From: Clostridia bacterium
GTDB taxonomy: Bacteria > Bacillota > Dehalobacteriia > UBA4068
Direction: 5' to 3'
Assembly: GCA_012515255.1 (NCBI GenBank)
Contig: JAAYYR010000043.1
Coordinates: forward strand, 1 to 5,399
Length of the DNA stretch: 5,399 bases
The translations under genes and the position numbers were made by a program. How positions within the stretch are numbered: the stretch's first letter is position 1; each line of letters opens with the position of its first letter. This document shows positions 1-5,399 of this stretch, in pieces. The notes below the pieces were generated by a model. It had not been told where the DNA came from. It searched no databases and was given only the letters and a program-made list of their open reading frames with translations.

Positions 1-721
1 CCCATAGCGGCATCGCCGCCTCCAGGCGCAGGGTATCGCGCGCGCCCAAGCCGCAGGGAATCAGCCCCGCCGACTCGCCCGCCTCCAGCAGTAAATCCCA
101 AAGCGCCACAGCGTCCTCATTATCAACCATGATCTCATAACCCAGCTCCCCGGTATATCCGGTACGGGAAATCATCACATTGATATTATTAATTTTTGCC
201 GGCGAGACGAAATGATAGTATTTTTCCGGAATATCTCCGGTCACTTTGCCAAGGATTTCCCGGCTCAGGGGGCCTTGCAAGGCGAGCAGCGACGAATCCC
301 CGGAAATATCGCTGAACATCACCGGGCCGGTGAGATGATCGCGAACCCAGGCGGCGTCTTTTTCGCGGTTGGCGGCATTGACGACAGCCAGATAATGCTC
401 ATGCCCCAGTTTATATACCAGCATATCGTCGATCACGCCGCCCTGCTCATTACAAAGCAGGCCATAGCGTACCCGTCCCGGCTGTAAATCACTGTAATCA
501 TTGCTCAATAGCCGGTTAAGATTGGCCAGCGCGCCCGGGCCGCGCAAGATAAATTCGCCCATATGCGACACATCAAAAAGACCGCATTTTTGCCGTACCG
601 CCATATGCTCGGCGATTAAACCCGGTCCGTAGTGCAGCGGCAAGAGATAACCGGCAAAGGGGACAATTTTCCCGCCCGCCTGCACATGCCGCTCATACAG
701 CGGGGTTTTTTGCTCCATCAT
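1..721 (-). CDS. gcvT: Aminomethyltransferase, glycine cleavage system T protein (partial, 3' end outside window)
   Basis: This gene is open from an ATG at 721 to the window edge, giving 240 residues of a family that is usually about 365 long, so the C-terminal third is missing. GcvT takes the aminomethyl group from lipoylated H protein and, with tetrahydrofolate, releases ammonia and 5,10-methylene-THF. It acts in the cytoplasm. Family signatures seen in my translation are TPLYERH (6-12), PLHYG (28-32), FDVSHMGE (49-56), GGVIDD (94-99, which contains the catalytic Asp of the family), LALQGP, RTGYTGELGYE (186-196) and CGLGARDTLRLEA (223-235). The start is one of two adjacent ATGs (721 and 718). 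The sequence AAAGGAG lies 6 nt upstream of the first, with a second GGAGG just beyond it. The gene lies downstream of the serine dehydratase gene on the same strand, with its own promoter in the 121-bp gap. Other glycine-cleavage genes may follow outside the window. Confidence 0.96.
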   Translation of the reverse strand, partial: MMEQKTPLYERHVQAGGKIVPFAGYLLPLHYGPGLIAEHMAVRQKCGLFDVSHMGEFILRGPGALANLNRLLSNDYSDLQPGRVRYGLLCNEQGGVIDDMLVYKLGHEHYLAVVNAANREKDAAWVRDHLTGPVMFSDISGDSSLLALQGPLSREILGKVTGDIPEKYYHFVSPAKINNINVMISRTGYTGELGYEIMVDNEDAVALWDLLLEAGESAGLIPCGLGARDTLRLEAAMPLW

Positions 722-764
722 TGACTGCTCCTTTCCTCCATCACAGTATTTACTATCTCGCTTC

Positions 765-793
765 ATTATAATACCCCCGCCCCGATAAGTACA
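765..793 (-). promoter_or_regulatory. Probable gcvT promoter
   Basis: On the minus strand a perfect TATAAT lies at 770-765. With a 17-nt spacer the -35 position (793-788) reads TGTACT, a 3/6 match to TTGACA. Transcription would begin near 758, leaving a leader of about 37 nt before the ATG at 721. The -10 box is strong and the -35 is weak. This would allow gcvT to be expressed independently of sdaA. Inferred from sequence only. Confidence 0.55.
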
Positions 794-795
794 TA

Positions 796-805
796 TGCAA
801 TTGCA
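796..805. repeat. 10-bp perfect palindrome TGCAATTGCA upstream of the gcvT promoter
   Basis: TGCAATTGCA is its own reverse complement and lies immediately upstream of the putative -35 of gcvT, in the gap between sdaA and gcvT. It could be an operator half of some regulator, but I recognise no specific binding consensus. A palindrome of this length can also occur by chance. Confidence 0.25.
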
Positions 806-842
806 GCGGGTACGGCTGGATAGCGGCCATTGCTTTCCTGCC

Positions 843-2072
843 CTACCGCTTTGGCGGCCGCGGCGGAATTTGCTGATGATACCATTTGGCGAGCCCTCCC
901 TCTGAGGTCTCGCGGTATTTGCTGAACAAGTCGCGCCCTGTCTCATACATCGTCTGCACGACCATATCAAAAGAGATTTTGCGCGTATGGGTGAGGAAAT
1001 GGGCCAGGGAAAGTGAATCAAGGGCGCGCATAGCGGCAACGGCATTGCGTTCGATGCAGGGGATTTGCACCAGGCCGCAAATCGGGTCGCATGTCAGCCC
1101 CAGATGATGCTCGATCGACAGCTCCGCGGCGTATTCGATCTGGTCCAAATCCATGCCGTAGAGCTGCGCCAAGGCAGCGGCGGCCATAGAGCAAGCGCTG
1201 CCGATCTCCGCCTGGCAGCCGCATTCGGCGCCGCTGATCGAGGCATTGGTTTTGATCAGATTGCCGATTAGCCCGCCTGTGGCCAGGGCTTGGGCAATTT
1301 CCTCATCCGTTAAGCCATCCTTTTCCTGGCAATATAATAAAACAGCCGGCATTACGCCGCTGGCGCCGCAGGTGGGGGCGGTGACGATAATGCCGCCCGC
1401 TGCGTTTTGCTCCGCGGTGGCATAGGCATAGGCGCAAACAAGGCGGTTGGCCCGGGTGGCCGGCTCTTCCTCATCCATGTCCTGGCTGTAAAGATATTTT
1501 GCTTTACGCTGCACATGCAAGGATCCCGGCAGCACGCCCTCTGTTTCCAGCCCGTCATAGACGGTGTTTTTCATCCGCGACCAGATGCGCAGGAGAAAAG
1601 GCCAAATACCCTCACCCTCCTCCTTGGCCACATATTGCCATAATGCAAGGCGCTGCTTCTCGCAGTGTTGCTTGATCGCAGCTAAGCTATCGAGCGCATA
1701 AATATCCGCCGGAGCGGCTGTCTCCGGCTCGCCGAGAATGCGGATCGCGCCGCCGCCCACGGACAGCACCCGCCAAGACCCGAGCAGCCGCCCGTCCTTG
1801 TAGGCGGCCAGGTCCAGGGTATTGGGATGCGGCAGGCCGGTTGTTTCAGTGTCGAAGCGCAATTCCACGAGGCGCGGCGCCAGGCCGTCGAAGATCGCCG
1901 CGTCTGTGAGGTGGCCGCGGCCTGTTTTGGCCAAAGAACCATACAGCACCGCCGAAAAGCTTTCCGCCTCCGGGTAAGCGGCGGCAAAAAGCGAAGCCGC
2001 CCGGTAAGGGGCCATAGTATGCGAGCTGGACGGGCCTTTGCCGATGCGGTATAATTCCTGCAGCGATTTCAT
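843..2072 (-). CDS. sdaA: L-serine dehydratase (L-serine ammonia-lyase), iron-sulfur dependent, single chain
   Basis: The 409-residue protein deaminates L-serine to pyruvate and ammonia using a [4Fe-4S] cluster instead of pyridoxal phosphate. It is cytosolic and oxygen-sensitive as a family. The N-terminal half is the beta domain, with GPSSSHT at 13-19 and GHLTD near 53. The C-terminal half is the alpha domain, with APTCGASGVMPA near 232, the SGAECGCQAEIGSACSMAAA block at 281-300 and LTCDPICGLVQIPCIERN at 326-343. Cys286, Cys328 and Cys339 have the same spacing (42, then 11) as the cluster ligands Cys343, Cys385 and Cys396 that I recall for the Legionella enzyme. The C-terminus (PPRPPKR) has no terminal Cys, unlike Legionella. 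Many Firmicutes encode alpha and beta as separate proteins; here they are fused and no ACT domain is present. The frame extends to a TTG at 2096, but the ATG at 2072 has AGGAGG 6 nt upstream and starts with the family-typical MKSLQELYRIGKGPSSSHT, so I use that start. Confidence 0.96.
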   Translation of the reverse strand: MKSLQELYRIGKGPSSSHTMAPYRAASLFAAAYPEAESFSAVLYGSLAKTGRGHLTDAAIFDGLAPRLVELRFDTETTGLPHPNTLDLAAYKDGRLLGSWRVLSVGGGAIRILGEPETAAPADIYALDSLAAIKQHCEKQRLALWQYVAKEEGEGIWPFLLRIWSRMKNTVYDGLETEGVLPGSLHVQRKAKYLYSQDMDEEEPATRANRLVCAYAYATAEQNAAGGIIVTAPTCGASGVMPAVLLYCQEKDGLTDEEIAQALATGGLIGNLIKTNASISGAECGCQAEIGSACSMAAAALAQLYGMDLDQIEYAAELSIEHHLGLTCDPICGLVQIPCIERNAVAAMRALDSLSLAHFLTHTRKISFDMVVQTMYETGRDLFSKYRETSEGGLAKWYHQQIPPRPPKR

Positions 2073-2078
2073 CCGCGT

Positions 2079-2084
2079 CCTCCT
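2079..2084 (-). promoter_or_regulatory. Ribosome binding site that fixes the sdaA start
   Basis: AGGAGG on the minus strand ends 6 nt before the ATG at 2072. The alternative TTG at 2096 lies upstream of this site and has no comparable site of its own. This decides for the shorter, 409-residue protein. Confidence 0.85.
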
Positions 2085-2213
2085 TATTTTTATCAATACC
2101 GTACCGGGCGGTCTATTCGCCGCCTGTCGGCCCGGCTCTACCCAGCCTGCTGATTTTCTGTTATAATCATACTGTATATCCCTTAATTTTACAATTATTT
2201 AAGCAACAAAACT

Positions 2214-2243
2214 ATTATACCCGCATAGTGCTTTTTCTTTCAT
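2214..2243 (-). promoter_or_regulatory. Probable sdaA promoter
   Basis: On the minus strand a perfect TATAAT lies at 2219-2214. With an 18-nt spacer the -35 position (2243-2238) reads ATGAAA, a 4/6 match to TTGACA. Transcription would start near 2207, giving a leader of about 135 nt that is partly GC-rich and able to fold. The leader length leaves room for post-transcriptional control, but no known element was recognised. Confidence 0.5.
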
Positions 2244-2326
2244 GCGCGCTCCACAGCGGGCGGCTTGCGGCTTTGCGTCATCTCATTAAAACCGCTGCTG
2301 GAATTGCGGCGGCGCAGACTTGGTTA

Positions 2327-2355
2327 TTGACTTTTTCCCCGGGAAAGAATAAGCT
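2327..2355 (+). promoter_or_regulatory. Possible copA promoter with internal dyad
   Basis: TTGACT (2327-2332) is a 5/6 match to a -35 box. With a 17-nt spacer the -10 position (2350-2355) reads TAAGCT, only 3/6. The spacer contains an inverted repeat, TTTCCC-C-GGGAAA (2334-2346), centred between the two boxes. That is where copper-responsive MerR-family (CueR) activators bind, although those promoters usually have 19-20-nt spacers. CsoR-type repressors also use GC-rich dyads. No regulator gene is in the window, so which factor binds here, if any, is unknown. Confidence 0.3.
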
Positions 2356-2430
2356 GCAAATTATTAAAGCCATATATCGATAAAAGAACCCTGTCGTCCC
2401 CATACTAAAAATATCGCCTTCACCGGCCCC

Positions 2431-2436
2431 AGAGGT
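2431..2436 (+). promoter_or_regulatory. Ribosome binding site that fixes the copA start upstream of the in-frame TGA
   Basis: AGAGGT lies 6 nt before the ATG at 2443. From this ATG the frame reads MRETIFTVTGMT and then meets the TGA at 2479. No Shine-Dalgarno-like sequence precedes the downstream GTG at 2500. The site therefore argues that translation begins before the TGA and must pass through it. Confidence 0.7.
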
Positions 2437-2442
2437 AAAACT

Positions 2443-4989
2443 ATGCGCGAAACGATATTTACCGTAACCGGCATGACCTGAGCCGCTTGCGCCGCTGCGG
2501 TGCAGCGGGCAGTCGCCAAACTGGACGGCATAGATAAAAGCGAAATCAATGCCGCCACGGAAAAAATGTATCTTCGCTACGATGAGCAAAAAATCAGCTT
2601 TGAGCAATTACGCCAGGCAGTTGAGAAGGCTGGCTACGGCCTGCTTGAGCCTGCGGAACCCATAAACGCGCCCAGCGACGCTGTAAGCGACCCCGGCCCG
2701 CCCGGGGAAGCCGCCGTTGGCGGCGCGCCGCAAACGCGGCAGGAGCGCCGGGCTGAGCTGCTGATTGAAGGTATGACTTGCGCCGCCTGTTCCGCGGCTG
2801 TCGAGCGGGCGGCGAAAAAACTGCCCGGCGTAGGCGCGGCGGCGGTCAATCTCGCCAGCAACCGCGGCAGCTTCACCTATGATCCCGCCCAAGTCAAGCT
2901 GGCGGAAATCATCGTCGCGATCGGGCGGGCCGGTTATCGAGCGCTGCCCGCGGAGGACCCGGTCAGCCGCGACCTTGATCAGCAGCGCCGCGAGCATGAA
3001 GCGAAGATGATGCGGCTGCGCTTCCTCGTGGCTCTAATCTTTGCCGCGCCGGTGTTTTATACGGCTATGTCGCATATGTTCCCCGGACTGCCGACACCCC
3101 TGCCCCGTTTTCTCGACCCGCAGTACGCGCCGCTCAATTTTGCCCTGGCGCAGGCTTTGCTGACCATACCGGTTTTGATTGCCGGCAGCCGCTTTTTTAC
3201 CCGCGGCGTCAAAACCCTGCGTCATGGCGCGCCCAATATGGATACGCTCGTGGCGCTTGGCACAGGCAGCGCTTTCATCTACAGCGTCTATGCGCTGATC
3301 AAAATTTGGCAAGGCGACGCCTCTTATGTCCACGCCCTTTATTTCGAATCGGCGGCGGTGGTGATTGCCCTGGTGATGCTGGGCAAATATCTGGAAGCCA
3401 AAAGCCGCGGCAAGACTTCGGCCGCAATCAAGAAGCTGCTGCAGCTGAAGCCGAAAACAGCCTGGATCGAAAAGAACGGACAAGAGCTGGAAGTAGCGCT
3501 GGATGATGTGACTACAGGCGATATCGTCATCGTCCGGCCCGGCGCGGTCTTCCCTGTGGACGGACTGGTGCTTGCCGGGATCAGCAGCGCCGATGAATCG
3601 ATGCTCTCCGGCGAAAGCCTGCCCGTGGACAAGCAGCCCGGCTCGCAGGTCACAGGCGGCAGCATCAATGGCGAGGGATTGATCAAATTCCGCGCCACCC
3701 ATGTGGGGCAAGATACGGCTTTGGCGAAAATCATCCGCCTCGTCGAAGAAGCCCAGGGCAAAAAAGCGCCCATCGCCAAGATGGCGGATTTGGTATCCGC
3801 TTGTTTTGTGCCCGCGGTACTGGCGATTGCCATCATTGCCGCTATCGCCTGGACGCTCGCCGGTAAAGATTTCTCCTTCGTGCTGACGATATTCGTTTCC
3901 ATACTGGTAATTGCCTGTCCCTGCGCCTTGGGCCTGGCCACGCCGGTCGCGATTATGGTTGCCACAGGCAAAGGAGCGGAACTGGGCGTGCTGATTAAGG
4001 GCGGAGATATTTTGGAGGCGATACGCGGCATTGACAGCGTAGTGCTGGATAAAACCGGCACTATCACCGAAGGCCGCCCTCGCTTGACCGAGATCATGAC
4101 TTATAATGGCTGGCAGGAAGACCAGGCGCTGCAAGTGATGGCAGCGGCGGAACGCGGCTCCGAGCATCCATTGGCCCGCTCCGTGGTGGAAGCCGCGACA
4201 GAACGCGGCCTAACGCTTGAGGAGCCGCAAAATTTCCAGGCGCTGCCCGGCCGCGGCATCCGCGCCGACGTCGGCAATCAGCAAATACTGGCCGGCACGC
4301 TCAAGCTGATGCAGGAGCAAGGGATCGACGCGGCCGCGTCCATGCGGGACGCGGAGCAACTGGCCGCTTCCGGGCGCACCATGCTTTATCTGGCCGTATC
4401 AGGACAGCTCGCGGCGCTAATCGGCGTGGCCGACACGGTCAAGCCCGGCAGCAAGGGGGCAATATTCCGGCTCAAGGAGCAGGGCATCGCCGTCTATATG
4501 ATCACCGGCGACAACCGCAATACCGCCGCCGCCATCGCCGCTGAAGTCGGCATTGAGCAGGTGCTGGCCGAGGTGCTGCCCGCGGATAAAGCAAGCGAGG
4601 TGCAAAAGCTGCAGGCCCTGGGGCATAAGGTGGCCATGGTGCGCGACGGCATCAATGATGCGCCCGCACTGGTGCAGGCCGATATCGGCATGGCAATCGG
4701 CAGCGGCACCGACGTCGCGGTGGAGGCGGCGGATGTGGTGCTGATGCGCGGCGATTTGAACGAAGTGCCGACCGCCATCGCTCTAAGCCGCGCCGCCATC
4801 CGCAATATCAAGCAAAATTTATTCTGGGCTTTCATCTATAATACAGTGGGCATACCTTTTGCCGCGGGCGTGGTCTATATTTTGGGCGGGCCTTTGCTCA
4901 GCCCGGTGTTCGCCGGCGCCGCCATGGCCTTAAGCTCGGTCTCGGTGGTGAGCAATGCGCTGAGACTGCGCCGCTTCCGCGTCAAATAG
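2443..4989 (+). CDS. copA: Cu(I)-exporting P1B-type ATPase with candidate selenocysteine in the first metal-binding domain
   Basis: The product, 848 residues if the TGA at codon 13 is decoded, is a membrane copper pump that uses ATP to export Cu(I), and probably Ag(I), from the cytoplasm. Two N-terminal HMA domains come first. HMA1 (about 3-69) reads GMT-U-AAC (Sec13, Cys16); HMA2 (about 105-170) reads GMTCAAC (Cys113, Cys116). Eight hydrophobic segments follow: roughly 193-209, 230-248, 266-286, 297-315, 452-472, 477-501, 792-812 and 818-836. The transport site CPC is at 492-494, with YN at 799-800 and MxxSS at 828-832, which is the copper-selective set. The actuator motif is SGES (389-392, often TGES), the phosphorylated Asp is D536 in DKTGT, the nucleotide-site SEHP is at 573-576, and TGDN is at 688-691. 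The hinge motif normally written GDGIND reads RDGIND (R734, CGC at 4642-4644), which is unusual. Without TGA readthrough only a GTG start at 2500 remains, which lacks a ribosome site and cuts off HMA1. The family call is near certain; the Sec reading is probable. Confidence 0.9.
2479..2481 (+). other. In-frame TGA, candidate selenocysteine codon (codon 13 of copA)
   Basis: The TGA sits exactly at the first Cys of the metal-binding GMTCxxC motif, with intact HMA coding sequence on both sides. The matching codon in HMA2 of the same protein is TGC. A general recoding of TGA is unlikely because Trp is encoded by TGG throughout and Trp would not fit this position. A TGC-to-TGA nonsense mutation or a base-calling error would look the same at this codon, so the call depends on the downstream hairpin. 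Confidence 0.7.
2487..2512 (+). promoter_or_regulatory. SECIS-like hairpin just downstream of the copA TGA
   Basis: CCGCTGC (2492-2498) pairs perfectly with GCAGCGG (2502-2508), leaving the apical loop GGU (2499-2501). After one bulged G (2491) the stem continues with TTGC (2487-2490) against GCAG (2509-2512), including one wobble pair. The loop begins 17 nt after the TGA. In E. coli fdhF the GGUC loop begins 18 nt after its TGA, and SelB reads the loop GU and a bulged base. The equivalent stretch after TGC in HMA2 encodes almost the same residues but cannot form the 7-bp stem, so protein conservation alone does not explain the hairpin. Folding and SelB binding are inferred. Confidence 0.65.
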
Positions 4990-5006
4990 CCGGGTAAAAA
5001 GGCCGG

Positions 5007-5029
5007 CTCCGGGCAAACTAAACCCGGAG
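5007..5029 (+). promoter_or_regulatory. Hairpin that covers the ribosome binding site of the small downstream gene
   Basis: CTCCGGG (5007-5013) is perfectly complementary to CCCGGAG (5023-5029), with a 9-nt loop. The right arm contains GGAG of the GGAGG Shine-Dalgarno (5026-5030) for the gene at 5038. The hairpin lies 18 nt beyond the copA stop, and no T-run follows, so it is not an intrinsic terminator. It could lower translation of the small gene or couple it to upstream translation. This is an inference from pairing alone. Confidence 0.4.
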
Positions 5030-5037
5030 GTGTTTAT

Positions 5038-5262
5038 ATGAAAGATCAAATCAAAATCCGCCTTAGCGGTGAAAATGGCGCCCGGCTTTCCGCGGAGCAG
5101 TTATTGGATCAAGAGCAAGCCGCGCCGCGCAATGTGGCCGGCAATGCCGTGCCGCCGCCCAGGGACGAAATATCTTCCCGCCAGGGCACGCGTGGCGGCG
5201 CCGCCGACCTCTCCCGCTATCTGGCGATGCTCTCCCGGGGGCGAAAAAACAACCCCAGCTAA
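5038..5262 (+). CDS. Small hypothetical protein between copA and copZ
   Basis: The 74-residue product is not one I recognise. It begins at an ATG preceded by GGAGG with a 7-nt spacer, 48 bp after the copA stop, and ends 62 bp before the CopZ-like gene, so it is probably cotranscribed with both. It has no Cys and no His, so it is unlikely to be a classical copper-binding metallochaperone. There is no signal peptide or membrane segment. The middle (about 25-55) is rich in Ala, Pro, Arg and Gly and looks disordered. The C-terminus (LSRYLAMLSRGRKNNPS) may form a short basic amphipathic helix. An overlapping frame (5069-5296) is also open but has no ribosome binding site. The copper context suggests, but does not show, a role in metal homeostasis. 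Confidence 0.6.
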   Translation: MKDQIKIRLSGENGARLSAEQLLDQEQAAPRNVAGNAVPPPRDEISSRQGTRGGAADLSRYLAMLSRGRKNNPS

Positions 5263-5271
5263 ATCGGATGT

Positions 5272-5290
5272 ACAAGTAGGAGCACAAGTA
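5272..5290. repeat. Short direct repeat ACAAGTA
   Basis: ACAAGTA occurs at 5272-5278 and again at 5284-5290, a 12-bp period, in the gap before the CopZ-like gene. The second copy runs into TAAAAT (5289-5294), which resembles a -10 box but has no good -35 partner. It may be chance. Confidence 0.2.
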
Positions 5291-5324
5291 AAATAAGACC
5301 AAATATAAGCGAAGGGGTGATCAT

Positions 5325-5399
5325 GTGCAAAAAAAACTTCATATCAGCGGCATGACCTGCCAGCATTGCGTCAGGCGGGTGGAAAACGCGCTGCGGGAA
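5325..5399 (+). CDS. copZ: CopZ-like copper chaperone, HMA domain (partial, 3' end outside window)
   Basis: Twenty-five codons are visible, reading MQKKLHISGMTCQHCVRRVENALRE. GMTCQHC (9-15) is the Cu(I)-binding MxCxxC loop, and it is followed by the usual first helix. Proteins of this family are about 65-70 residues, bind one Cu(I) through the two Cys residues and deliver it to the CopA HMA domains or to copper sensors in the cytoplasm. The start is a GTG with AAGGGGTG ending 6 nt upstream. An overlapping ATG at 5323 is in another frame and hits a stop after ten codons. Both Cys codons are TGC here, in contrast to the TGA in the first HMA of copA. A single-domain chaperone is the likely reading, but a longer HMA protein cannot be excluded because the gene is cut off. 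Confidence 0.85.
   Translation, partial: MQKKLHISGMTCQHCVRRVENALRE

Larger units (their letters stand above)
2073..2442. other. Divergent intergenic region between sdaA and copA
   Basis: This 370-bp stretch separates two divergent genes and I see no protein-coding signal in it. It has an AT-rich core (about 2150-2220) carrying the putative sdaA promoter. A GC-rich segment at 2104-2135 can fold within the sdaA leader (for example GGCGG 2107-2111 with CCGCC 2120-2124). On the copA side there is a hairpin at 2292-2312 (7 bp with one wobble and a 7-nt loop), a TTGACT at 2327 with a CCCCGGG-centred dyad, and the copA ribosome binding site. I found no tRNA and no recognisable glycine riboswitch or T-box core. 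Confidence 0.7.

Noticed and set aside
2072..2096. Serine dehydratase starting at the TTG at 2096
   Set aside because: It lies upstream of the AGGAGG site that serves the ATG at 2072, and the extra residues do not match the family N-terminus.
2100..2160. T-box or glycine riboswitch in the sdaA leader
   Set aside because: The leader has GC-rich pairing and a GGTAC stretch, but neither the T-box core nor the glycine riboswitch core could be found.
2288..2312. Intrinsic terminator on the minus strand
   Set aside because: The stem (7 bp with a wobble) is followed by only four T residues, and no gene transcribed in that direction ends there.
2479..2481. TGA read as Trp or another amino acid through an altered genetic code
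   Set aside because: Trp is TGG throughout, no other gene in the window contains an in-frame TGA, and only Cys or Sec makes sense at this metal-binding position.
3034..4167. Long antisense reading frame (377 codons) opposite copA
   Set aside because: It is a GC-rich shadow of the pump gene with no recognisable domain; copA on the plus strand accounts for this region fully.
2500..4989. CopA starting at the GTG at 2500
   Set aside because: There is no Shine-Dalgarno before it, and this start cuts into the first helix of an HMA domain whose upstream part is clearly encoded in frame from the ATG at 2443.
5069..5296. Alternative frame overlapping the small gene
   Set aside because: It has no ribosome binding site and a composition typical of a shifted GC-rich frame, while the 5038 start has a strong one.
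5323..5355. ATG at 5323 as the start of the chaperone gene
   Set aside because: It is in a different frame and reaches a stop after ten codons; the GTG at 5325 opens the HMA frame.

Overview
The window holds two divergently transcribed gene groups separated by an intergenic region of about 370 bp. It reads as a fairly GC-rich anaerobic Firmicute (Clostridia or Negativicutes type). This rests on strong GGAGG-like Shine-Dalgarno sites, TATAAT-type promoters, an oxygen-labile iron-sulfur L-serine dehydratase and a copA/copZ copper cluster. The genus cannot be fixed from the sequence, so the assignment is an inference.

Left part, minus strand: sdaA (2072-843) encodes a single-chain iron-sulfur L-serine dehydratase. 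It is followed 121 bp downstream by gcvT (721 to beyond base 1), the aminomethyltransferase of the glycine cleavage system, which runs off the window. Each gene has its own plausible sigma-A type promoter and a good ribosome binding site. Together they point to serine and glycine catabolism: serine gives pyruvate plus ammonia, and glycine gives methylene-tetrahydrofolate.

Right part, plus strand: copA (2443-4989) encodes a Cu(I)-exporting P1B-type ATPase. It is followed by a small gene of unknown function (5038-5262) and then by the first 25 codons of a CopZ-like copper chaperone (5325 to beyond 5399). This looks like a copper-homeostasis operon.

The main observation is at the copA N-terminus. 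An ordinary gene call would begin at a GTG at 2500, but the reading frame extends upstream to an ATG at 2443 with a proper ribosome binding site. In between, the first Cys of the first metal-binding motif is replaced by an in-frame TGA (2479-2481), reading GMT-[TGA]-AAC where the second domain reads GMTCAAC. Right after this TGA, 2487-2512 can fold into a hairpin with a GGU apical loop. That loop lies at almost the same distance from the TGA as in the E. coli fdhF SECIS element. The simplest reading is a selenocysteine-containing copper ATPase with a UxxC metal-binding site.

A second oddity in the same gene is that the hinge motif GDGxND reads RDGIND. This leaves open a decaying gene or a sequencing error, and should be checked together with the TGA.
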